From positions 1 through 19,728 of the forward strand of contig JBBRYA010000063.1 in NCBI GenBank assembly GCA_038238015.1: a stretch of DNA of 19,728 nt. Direction: 5' to 3'. A program made the position numbers and the translations under genes. Under the pieces are notes generated by a model. The model ran no database searches. It saw only the letters and a program-made list of their open reading frames with translations, and was not told where the DNA came from. This DNA comes from DASQFQ01 sp038238015 (GTDB lineage: Bacteria > Actinomycetota > Thermoleophilia > Solirubrobacterales > Solirubrobacteraceae). Every line of letters starts with the position of its first letter. Position 1 is the stretch's first letter. Shown piece by piece: positions 1 to 5,878 of this stretch.

Positions 1-584
1 GCGAGGTCGCCGAGCGCACGGCGGAGACGGGCGTCGCGACCGGCCTCGCCTGGACGAGCGTCGGCGGCGAGATCCTCTTCATCGAGGCGACGAAGATGTA
101 CGGCACCGGCAAGCTTCAGCTCACGGGGCAGCTCGGCGACGTCATGAAGGAGAGCGCGCAGGCCGCGCTCAGCTTCGTGCGGTCCAACGCGCCGCTCTAT
201 GGCATCGCCAAGGACTTCCTCGAGAAGAGCGATCTGCATATCCACATCCCGGCCGGCGGCATGCCGAAGGACGGGCCGAGCGCGGGCGTCACGATGACCA
301 CCGCGCTGGCGTCGCTGCTGTCCGGGCGGCCGGTCAAGCACACGGTCGGCATGACCGGCGAGGTCACGCTGCAGGGCCGGGTGCTGCCGATCGGCGGGCT
401 CAAGCAGAAGGTGCTCGCGGCCCACGCGGCCGGGCTCAACGAGGTCATCCTCCCCGAGCGCAACCGCGGCGACCTCGACGACATCCCCGCCGACGTGCGC
501 GAGCAGATGGCCTTCCACCCGGTCATGACGATCGAGGAAGTGCTCGAGAAGGCGCTCGAGCCGGCCCCCAAGCTGGTGGCGTGA
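1..584 (+). CDS. lon: Lon ATP-dependent protease, C-terminal proteolytic domain (5' truncated by window edge)
   Basis: The reading frame is open from position 3 to the TGA at 582-584, so only the C-terminal ~193 residues of Lon are present. Lon is a cytosolic AAA+ serine protease that degrades misfolded and regulatory proteins. What is visible is the peptidase S16 domain: the TGLAWTSVGGEILFIEAT entry strand, the PKDGPSAGV box with the nucleophilic Ser codon at 279-281, and GGLKQK, whose second Lys (codon 408-410) is the catalytic partner. The Ser-Lys spacing of 43 residues equals that of E. coli S679/K722. The AAA+ and N-terminal domains lie outside the window. The first internal ATG (96) is not the true start, because family similarity continues upstream of it. 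The stop overlaps the GTG of the following ABC transporter gene, implying co-translation. Identification is firm. Confidence 0.96.
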   Translation, partial: EVAERTAETGVATGLAWTSVGGEILFIEATKMYGTGKLQLTGQLGDVMKESAQAALSFVRSNAPLYGIAKDFLEKSDLHIHIPAGGMPKDGPSAGVTMTTALASLLSGRPVKHTVGMTGEVTLQGRVLPIGGLKQKVLAAHAAGLNEVILPERNRGDLDDIPADVREQMAFHPVMTIEEVLEKALEPAPKLVA

Positions 585-2308
585 CCCGGCGGGTCACCGC
601 CCTCTTTCGCCCCTACCGCGGCCGCCTGACCGCGGTACTGGGGCTGATCGCCCTCTCGGCGGGGCTCGGCATGATCTCGCCGTTCCTGCTGCGCGACGTG
701 CTCGACCAGGCGATCCCGCACAAGGACAAGGGCCTGCTCGGCGAGCTGGTCGGCGGGATGATCGCCATCGCGATCGTCACCGGCGTGCTCGGCGTGGCGC
801 AGACCTGGCTTTCCAACCTCGTGGGGCAGCGCGTGATGCACGACCTGCGCGCCAAGGTCTACCGCCACCTGCAGCGCCTGTCGCTGGCCTTCTTCACCAA
901 GACCCGCACGGGCGAGATCCAGTCGCGCATCGCCAACGACATCGGCGGCGTGCAGAACGTGGTGACCACCACCGCGACCTCGATCGTCTCGAACGTCACC
1001 ACCGTGCTCGCGAGCATCGTGGCGATGGTGCTGCTCGACTGGCGGCTCGCGCTGTTCTCGCTCGCGCTGCTGCCCTTCTTCGTGCTGCTCTCGCGCCGCG
1101 TCGGGGCCAAGCGCAAGGAGATCACCACGACCAAGCAGGGCGCGCTGGCCGACATCTCCTCGCTGGTGCAGGAGTCGCTCAGCGTGTCGGGGATCCTGCT
1201 CGGCAAGACGATGGGGCGCGGAGCCGAGCTGGCCGATCGCTTCGACGGCGAGTCCGCGCGACTGGCCGACCTCGAGGTGCGATCGCGGATGGCGGGGCGC
1301 TGGATGATGGCCTCGATCCAGACCTCCTTCGCGGTGATGCCGGCACTCGTCTACCTGTTCGCCGGGCTGAGCCCGGCGGCGGTCTCGATCGGCACCGTCG
1401 TGGCCTTCACGACGCTGCAGACGCGGCTGTTCTTCCCCGCGTCCTCGCTGCTCAACGTCGCGGTGGACGTGCAGACCTCGGCGGCGCTGTTCGAGCGCGT
1501 GTTCGAGTACCTCGACATGCCGGTGGAGATCCACCCCGGGGAGCGCGAGCTGCGCGACGTGCGCGGCGACGTGCGCTTCGAGGGCGTGTGGTTTCGCTAC
1601 GGCGAGGACGAGGAGGACCAGTGGACGCTCCGGGGCGTCGATCTCGAGGTCCCCGCGGGCACGCGCACGGCGATCGTGGGCGAGACCGGGTCGGGCAAGA
1701 CCACGCTCGGCTACCTCGCTGCTCGCCTCTATGACCCCGAGCGCGGGAGCGTGCGGGTCGACGGCCGCGACCTGACCGGCCTGACCTTCGAGTCTCTGGC
1801 CGCCGCGGTCGGCGTCGTCTCCCAGGAGACCTACCTCTTCCACGCCTCGGTTCGCGAGAACCTGCGCTTCGCGCGGCCCGACGCGAGCGACGAGGAGATC
1901 GAGGCGGCCGCCCGCGCGGCGCAGATCCACGAGACGATCGCGACGCTCCCCGAGGGCTACGACACCGTGGTCGGCGAGCGCGGCTTCCGCTTCTCCGGCG
2001 GCGAGAAGCAGCGCATCGCGATCGCGCGCACGGTCCTGCGCAACCCCCCGGTGCTCGTGCTCGACGAGGCCACGAGCGCACTGGACGTGCAGACCGAGCG
2101 CGCGGTTGAGGAGGCGCTCGAGCAGCTCGCCGAGGGGCGGACGACGATCGTCATCGCCCACCGGCTCTCGACCGTCCGCGACGCCGACCAGATCGTCGTG
2201 CTCGACGAGGGCGAGATCGTCGAGCGCGGCACGCACGCGGAGCTGGTGGCCGTCGCCGGCCGCTATGCCGCGCTGGTGGCGCGCGACGAAGCGCCCGTTC
2301 CCGCCTGA
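581..2308 (+). CDS. ABC transporter half-molecule, fused permease and ATPase (exporter, MsbA/MDR type)
   Basis: This 575-residue protein has an N-terminal membrane domain (about residues 15-300, roughly six hydrophobic segments) and a C-terminal nucleotide-binding domain (about 330-570). Visible ATPase motifs are Walker A GETGSGKTT (367-375, K373), Q-loop VSQETYLF, signature FSGGEKQR (471-478), Walker B VLVLDEATSALD (D495, E496) and H-loop IVIAHRLST (H527). All catalytic residues are intact. The domain order and length match exporters that work as homo- or heterodimers; lipids, drugs or peptides are possible substrates, but the sequence does not decide. The start is GTG at 581, overlapping the lon stop as GTGA, so translation is probably coupled to lon. 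No second half-transporter is adjacent, which favours a homodimer. The family call is firm; substrate is unknown. Confidence 0.93.
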   Translation: MTRRVTALFRPYRGRLTAVLGLIALSAGLGMISPFLLRDVLDQAIPHKDKGLLGELVGGMIAIAIVTGVLGVAQTWLSNLVGQRVMHDLRAKVYRHLQRLSLAFFTKTRTGEIQSRIANDIGGVQNVVTTTATSIVSNVTTVLASIVAMVLLDWRLALFSLALLPFFVLLSRRVGAKRKEITTTKQGALADISSLVQESLSVSGILLGKTMGRGAELADRFDGESARLADLEVRSRMAGRWMMASIQTSFAVMPALVYLFAGLSPAAVSIGTVVAFTTLQTRLFFPASSLLNVAVDVQTSAALFERVFEYLDMPVEIHPGERELRDVRGDVRFEGVWFRYGEDEEDQWTLRGVDLEVPAGTRTAIVGETGSGKTTLGYLAARLYDPERGSVRVDGRDLTGLTFESLAAAVGVVSQETYLFHASVRENLRFARPDASDEEIEAAARAAQIHETIATLPEGYDTVVGERGFRFSGGEKQRIAIARTVLRNPPVLVLDEATSALDVQTERAVEEALEQLAEGRTTIVIAHRLSTVRDADQIVVLDEGEIVERGTHAELVAVAGRYAALVARDEAPVPA

Positions 2309-2335
2309 GCGAGCGGCCGGCTTCCCCGGTTCGCC

Positions 2336-2364
2336 TTGACAGCCGGCGATTCGTCGGGTATCTC
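2336..2364 (+). promoter_or_regulatory. Candidate sigma-70-type promoter of the ArsR-SRPBCC operon
   Basis: A perfect -35 TTGACA lies at 2336-2341 and a -10-like TATCTC at 2359-2364, with 17 bp between them. This places a start of transcription near 2371, inside the inverted repeat described next. It is one of the few places in the window with a consensus -35. Confidence 0.6.
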
Positions 2365-2365
2365 T

Positions 2366-2387
2366 TCAACCGAGTGGTTTATCAACC
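2366..2387 (+). promoter_or_regulatory. Candidate ArsR-family operator
   Basis: AACC (2368-2371), GGTT (2376-2379) and AACC (2384-2387) alternate with 4-bp spacers, giving two overlapping inverted repeats; the first extends to TCAACC/GGTTTA with one mismatch. It sits at the predicted transcription start, directly ahead of an ArsR-type repressor gene, as expected for autorepression. Binding is inferred, not shown. Confidence 0.5.
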
Positions 2388-2403
2388 AGGCAGGTGAACA
2401 CTC

Positions 2404-2742
2404 GTGGCAACCGACCAGCTCAGCAGCACCTTTGCGGCCCTCGCCGACCCGACGCGCCGGGCGATCCTCGCCCGGCTCAGCGACGGCGAGGCCACGGTCA
2501 ACGAGCTGGCCGAGCCCTTCCCGATGAGCGTTCAGGCGATCTCCAAGCACCTGAAGGTGCTCGAGCGCGCCGGGCTCATCACCCGCGGGCGGACCGCGCA
2601 GCTGCGCCCGTCGCGGCTGCACGGCGAGCCGCTGCGCGACGCCGCCGATTGGCTCACGCACTACCGGCGGTTCTGGGAGGGCTCCTTCGACAGCCTCGAC
2701 GAGCACCTGCGCCACATCCAGAAGAAGCGGAGCCGCACATGA
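2404..2742 (+). CDS. ArsR/SmtB-family winged-helix transcriptional regulator
   Basis: This 112-residue protein carries a typical ArsR winged helix: ADPTRRAILARLSDG at about 14-28, then NELAEPFPMSVQAISKHLKV as the helix-turn-helix, then ERAGLITR leading to the wing. The metal-binding ELCVCDL-type motif of SmtB/ArsR sensors is absent, so it belongs to the non-metal branch usually found beside SRPBCC proteins. The start is GTG at 2404, supported by an AGGTG ribosome-binding site at 2392-2396 with 7 nt spacing. The stop overlaps the ATG of the SRPBCC gene (ATGA at 2739-2742). It probably represses its own operon through the AACC/GGTT repeat upstream. The signal it senses is not evident. Confidence 0.92.
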   Translation: MATDQLSSTFAALADPTRRAILARLSDGEATVNELAEPFPMSVQAISKHLKVLERAGLITRGRTAQLRPSRLHGEPLRDAADWLTHYRRFWEGSFDSLDEHLRHIQKKRSRT

Positions 2743-3191
2743 CCGATTCAGCCACCTCCAGCGCAGAAGGCATCGAGATCACCCGCGTCTTCGACGCCCC
2801 GCGCGAGCTCGTGTTCAAGGCCTGGACCGAGCCGGAGCGCTTCGCCTCCTGGTTCGGCGGCTCAGGCGTCGACGTACCGATCGACAGCGTCGCGATGGAT
2901 GTGCGCGAGGGCGGCGCCTGGAAGGCGACGATGCGCCTCGACGGAGGGGACATCAACTGGCACGGGACCTTCCAGGAGGTCGACGAGCCCGCGCGGCTCA
3001 CGCTCACGCTCTCAGACCGGCCCGGGGACGAGTTCGAGCCCGTAACGGTCGAGTTCGACGACCTCGGCGACGGCCGCACCGAGATGCGCTTCCGCCAGAC
3101 CGGTGGCCACATGGACGCCGCGGGCTACGAGCAGGCGAGGGACGGCTGGACGGGCTTCTTCGACGCCCTGGCCGAGAACGTCGCCGCCTGA
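2739..3191 (+). CDS. SRPBCC-fold protein, AHSA1-like (START/Bet v1 superfamily)
   Basis: The protein has 150 residues. The pattern ITRVFDAPRELVFKAWTEPE followed by RFASWFGG near the N-terminus, the central EGGAWKATM and WHGTFQEV strands, and the C-terminal GYEQARDGWTGFFDALAE helix are typical of the AHSA1 branch of the SRPBCC fold, which forms a hydrophobic ligand-binding cavity. Despite the family name, bacterial members are not known as Hsp90 activators, and the ligand here is unknown. The ATG at 2739 overlaps the ArsR stop by four bases, so the two genes are surely co-translated. An open frame extends further upstream in the same register, but that part is the shadow of the ArsR gene. ArsR plus SRPBCC is a widespread pair. 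Confidence 0.9.
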   Translation: MTDSATSSAEGIEITRVFDAPRELVFKAWTEPERFASWFGGSGVDVPIDSVAMDVREGGAWKATMRLDGGDINWHGTFQEVDEPARLTLTLSDRPGDEFEPVTVEFDDLGDGRTEMRFRQTGGHMDAAGYEQARDGWTGFFDALAENVAA

Positions 3192-3208
3192 CGCACCGGC
3201 CGCGCCGC

Positions 3209-3940
3209 TCACACGATCGTCGCCACCGTCCCGCCGTCCACCGACCAGTGGGCGCCGGTGACGGTGGCGGCGCGCTCGGAGCAGAGGAAGACGATCACCG
3301 AGGCGATCTCCTCCTCGGTGGCGAAGCGCCCGAGCGGGACCTTGTCCTCCTGGACCTTGATCGACTCCTCGCGGCTGAGGCCACGCGCCTCGGCAGTCTG
3401 GTCGGCGAGGCCGCCCTCGTCCATCCACAGCGACGAGGCCACGGGGCCGGGCGCGACCGAGTTCACGAGCACCCCCTGGGGCGCGTAGGTGTCGGCGAAC
3501 ACACGCGAGAGCGAGGACTGGGCGGCCTTGGTCACCGAGTAGGCCGCGTTGGTCAGCGACGGGCGCTTGCCCGCCGAGGAGGTGACGTTGACGATCCGCC
3601 CCCACCCGCGCTCCGCCATCGCGGGCGCGAAGGCGCGCATCAAGCGCATGGAGGCCATGACGTGCAGCTCCCATTGGCCCTGCCAGTCCGCCTCGGTGAG
3701 CTCGTCGAGCGTTCGGGCGAAGCTCGTGCCGGCGTTGTTGACGAGGATGTCGGGCGCCGCGCCGCCGAGCGCGGCGGCGATCTTCTCGGCGGCGCCGGCT
3801 GCGGTGACGTCGATGCCCGTTGAGCGCGAGACGGCGAGCACCTTGGCGCCCTCCTGCTCGAGCATGCGCGCGGCGACCGCGCCGATCCCGCGGCTCGCGC
3901 CGGTGACGACCGCCGTGCGGCCCGCTATTGCGAGGTCCAT
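3209..3940 (-). CDS. Short-chain dehydrogenase/reductase (SDR), classical type
   Basis: This 243-residue NAD(P)-dependent oxidoreductase has a complete classical SDR layout. The cofactor-binding TGASRGIG is at 13-20, NNAG at 68-71, the active-site Ser at 121/122 in VTSSAG, YSVTK with Tyr134 and Lys138, then PGPV at 165-168 and a C-terminal VDGGT. Length is normal for the family. Acidic/basic cues after the second strand (SRSTG, then D44) do not clearly decide NADH versus NADPH. Substrate is unknown; similar proteins are annotated as 3-oxoacyl-ACP reductases or generic alcohol dehydrogenases. It converges with the SRPBCC gene (17 bp between stop codons) and diverges from the YjbQ gene with only 17 bp between start codons. 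Confidence 0.93.
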   Translation of the reverse strand: MDLAIAGRTAVVTGASRGIGAVAARMLEQEGAKVLAVSRSTGIDVTAAGAAEKIAAALGGAAPDILVNNAGTSFARTLDELTEADWQGQWELHVMASMRLMRAFAPAMAERGWGRIVNVTSSAGKRPSLTNAAYSVTKAAQSSLSRVFADTYAPQGVLVNSVAPGPVASSLWMDEGGLADQTAEARGLSREESIKVQEDKVPLGRFATEEEIASVIVFLCSERAATVTGAHWSVDGGTVATIV

Positions 3941-3944
3941 GTCG

Positions 3945-3953
3945 GCATGATGC
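3945..3953. promoter_or_regulatory. Overlapping divergent -10-like elements (leaderless) of SDR and YjbQ genes
   Basis: The short palindrome GCATGATGC supplies CATGAT (3946-3951) exactly 6 nt before the plus-strand ATG at 3958. On the other strand it supplies CATCAT (3952-3947), exactly 6 nt before the minus-strand ATG at 3940. With no room for a leader on either side, both mRNAs probably begin at or near their start codons. Inferred from spacing only. Confidence 0.4.
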
Positions 3954-3957
3954 CCGG

Positions 3958-4419
3958 ATGACCGCGCATACCGTCTACCGGACCTTCCGCACGCGCGAGC
4001 GGCGCGAGTGGGTCCGCATCACCGACGACGTCGCTCAGGCCGTCGGCGAGTCAGGGATCGCCGAGGGCATGGTGCTCGTCTCGGCGATGCACATCACCGC
4101 CGGCGTCTGGATCAACGACGACGAGCCGGGGATCCTCGAGGACGCCATGGAGTGGCTCGACAAGCTCGCGCCCCCGAGCTGGACGGAGCCCGCCAACGAC
4201 GTCGCCCGCGAGCTCTCTCCCGACCCCGGCGACTACCGCCACCACCGCGGCGGCGAGGACAACGGCGACGCGCACTTCAAGAACCTGCTCGTCCACCACC
4301 AGGTGATCGTGCCGGTGACCGAGGGCCGGCTCGACCTCGGCCCCTGGCAGGCGATCTTCTACGCCGAGTTCGACGGCGGCCGCGAGAAGCGCCTCGTCAT
4401 CAAGGTGCTCGGCGAATGA
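3958..4419 (+). CDS. YjbQ/UPF0047 family protein
   Basis: The 153-residue product matches the YjbQ/UPF0047 family of small single-domain enzymes. Visible signatures are MHITAGVWIND near residue 42, the conserved DNGDAHFKNLL stretch, and LGPWQAIFYAEFDGG near the C-terminus. Some family members have been reported to show thiamine-phosphate synthase activity in vitro, but the physiological role is unsettled, so I leave the function open. I chose ATG 3958 rather than an in-frame ATG at 3928, because 3928 lies inside the SDR gene, similarity begins after 3958, and a -10-like hexamer sits 6 nt ahead of 3958. The stop overlaps the ATG (4416) of the next, apparently frameshifted, gene. Confidence 0.9.
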   Translation: MTAHTVYRTFRTRERREWVRITDDVAQAVGESGIAEGMVLVSAMHITAGVWINDDEPGILEDAMEWLDKLAPPSWTEPANDVARELSPDPGDYRHHRGGEDNGDAHFKNLLVHHQVIVPVTEGRLDLGPWQAIFYAEFDGGREKRLVIKVLGE

Positions 4420-4917
4420 CCAATCCGCTGCTCGTGCCGCCGCTGCTCGTCGGGCGCGCGCTTGAGGCCGTGGGCTCGCTGCCCGCCACGGCTGGACGCG
4501 CTGCTCGACGAGATCCGCGGCCTTCGCGAGGACCTGGGCGGGATGCCGGGCCAGATGAACGACGTCAGGAAGGAGATCACCGGACTGCGCCGCGACCTCG
4601 GCGTGCTGCCCGGTCAGATGGAGGGCCTCCACGGCGAGATCGCGGGCCTGCGGGCGAACCTGCGCTCGATGCCGGGCAAGCTCGACAAGGTCAGCGAGGC
4701 GATGGAGCCTATGAAGGAGCTCCCGGGCGTGCGCAAGAACGTCGAGCCGCTCGAGGCCGCCGTCCTGTCCGTGCGCGAGGCGGTCGACGACCTCGAGCCG
4801 ATGATCGCCGAGATGGACAAGGCGATCCGCGAGCTGCACCCGCGCCTCGAGGCGATCCAGGAGTCCGTCGAGCCGATCGGCAACCTCGCCGACCGGCTAC
4901 CGGGCTCGCGCCGCTGA
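4416..4917 (+). CDS. Coiled-coil repeat protein, apparent frameshift near 4480-4495
   Basis: Two frames must be joined. The ATG at 4416 overlaps the YjbQ stop (ATGA) and encodes a sensible start, MTNPLLVPPLLVGRALEAVG followed by SLPA. The downstream frame, open to the TGA ending at 4917, encodes RLDALLDEIRGLREDLGG and onward. The only in-frame start available for the second part alone is TTG 4462, which gives an unlikely LRPWARCPP leader. Removing one base around 4490-4495, or adding two, restores a ~165-residue protein. The body is amphipathic, with three 21-residue repeats of the form EIxGLRxxLxxxPGx, then a long acidic helix, so an elongated coiled coil is likely. No enzymatic motif is present. 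Similar phasin-like or apolipoprotein-like proteins occur in actinobacteria, but the function is unknown. The frameshift may be real or a sequencing error. Confidence 0.65.
4504..4692 (+). repeat. Three tandem 63-bp (21-codon) coding repeats
   Basis: The units begin at 4504, 4567 and 4630. The conserved Glu codon of the EI pair recurs at 4510, 4573 and 4636, exactly 63 bp apart. Each unit carries EI-x-GLR, then a Leu, then a (M/L)PG(Q/K)(M/L) turn. Confidence 0.8.
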
Positions 4918-4953
4918 ACGTCAACGCCGGCTGGGTGGGGGGCGAGTTTCGAT

Positions 4954-4998
4954 CGCTTCCGCACTTCACCCCGACATGGGGGGCGAAGTGCAGAAGCG
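4954..4998 (+). promoter_or_regulatory. Long hairpin/palindrome enclosing the DUF559 start codon
   Basis: The left arm consists of CGCTTC (4954-4959), GCACTTC (4961-4967) and CCCC (4969-4972). The right arm is GGGG (4978-4981), GAAGTGC (4985-4991) and GAAGCG (4993-4998). Together these give 17 base pairs with one mismatch and a small bulge, closing a GACAT loop. The ATG (4976-4978) sits in the loop. As RNA it would mask initiation; as DNA it could be an operator. Confidence 0.6.
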
Positions 4999-5878
4999 TC
5001 GTGTCGATGCCGGAATCGCGGAGCTCGCCGGGCGTCAGCACGGGGTCGTGTCGCGGGCGCAGCTGTCGGCGCTCGGGGTCGGGCGGCGGGCGATCGACCA
5101 TCGAGTGGAGAATGGCCGGCTCCACGTGCGCTATCGGGGCGTCTACTCCGTCGGCCATCGCGTGCTCACACGGGAGGGGCGCTGGATGGCGGCGGTGCTC
5201 GCTTCGGGCCCGGGAGCCGCGCTGAGCCACCAGAGCGGGGCGGCGCACTTGGGCATCCGCCCGTCGGCAAGCGGGCGCATCACCCTCACGACGCCACGGA
5301 AGCTCCGTGACCGACCCGGCCTCCTTCGCCACTGCGCCGTTCTCCCCGACGACGAGGTCAGCACCGTCCGCGCCATCCCCGTAACCACCCTGGCCCGCAC
5401 CCTCGTCGACCTCGCTGCCGTCCTGCACCCGCAGGCGCTCGCGAAGGCCTTCGAGCAGGCCGAGATCCTCCGGGTCCTGAACACGGCCCAGATCGCCAAC
5501 CTCCTTGACCGCCACCCTCGCCGGAAGGGCACCACCCGGCTGAGATCACTCCTCAAAGCCGCAGTTGACGTACCCCACACGCGCTCAGACCTCGAGAAGC
5601 GCTTCCTCCCCTTTCTCGAAGCCAATGCGCTTCCGTCACCGGCCGTCAACTCCCACATCAAGGGCTACGAGGTCGATCTCGCCTGGCCTCAACAGCGCCT
5701 GATCGTCGAGCTGGACGGCTTCGCCACCCACGGCACACGCACAGCCTTCGAGCGCGACCGGCAGCGCGACCGCCGTCTCCAGGCCAAGGACTGGCGCGTC
5801 GTGCGCATCACCTGGCGGCAGCTGCACGAGGAGCCCGGCCGCCTCGCGACCGAGCTCTTCGCGCTGCTGCAGAGCTAG
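4976..5878 (+). CDS. AbiEi-like winged helix plus DUF559 (PD-(D/E)XK nuclease-like) protein
   Basis: The 300-residue product has two parts. Residues ~10-65 (ELAGRQHGVVSRAQLSALGV through RGVYSVGH) resemble the winged helix of the AbiEi antitoxin / transcriptional-regulator family. Residues ~203-298 form a DUF559 domain, a Vsr-like restriction-endonuclease fold, with Glu207, YEVDLAW (Asp234), IVELDG (Glu245, Asp247), a basic FERDRQRDRRL helix and WRVVRITW. The acidic residues expected of a PD-(D/E)XK-type site are present, but nuclease activity is inferred only. Multi-copy genes of this type are common in Thermoleophilia. ATG 4976 lies in the loop of a long hairpin; GTG 4988 is an in-frame alternative. 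Its TAG stop interlocks with the thiolase stop in a shared CTAG. No methyltransferase or partner toxin is adjacent. Confidence 0.85.
   Translation: MGGEVQKRRVDAGIAELAGRQHGVVSRAQLSALGVGRRAIDHRVENGRLHVRYRGVYSVGHRVLTREGRWMAAVLASGPGAALSHQSGAAHLGIRPSASGRITLTTPRKLRDRPGLLRHCAVLPDDEVSTVRAIPVTTLARTLVDLAAVLHPQALAKAFEQAEILRVLNTAQIANLLDRHPRRKGTTRLRSLLKAAVDVPHTRSDLEKRFLPFLEANALPSPAVNSHIKGYEVDLAWPQQRLIVELDGFATHGTRTAFERDRQRDRRLQAKDWRVVRITWRQLHEEPGRLATELFALLQS

Noticed and set aside
197..2236. 679-codon open frame on the minus strand
   Set aside because: It lies opposite lon and the ABC exporter, which carry all family motifs. Its product is Arg/Asp/Ala/His-rich with no recognisable domain, a typical antisense shadow in high-GC DNA.
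4504..4692. 63-bp repeats as a CRISPR-like or satellite array
   Set aside because: They keep the reading frame and conserve protein, not DNA spacers, so they are protein repeats.
4008..5225. 405-codon plus-strand open frame
   Set aside because: It runs out of frame through yjbQ, the coiled-coil gene and DUF559, and is Arg/Gly/Pro-rich. Only its stretch from 4416 to ~4490 is used, as the frameshifted N-terminus.
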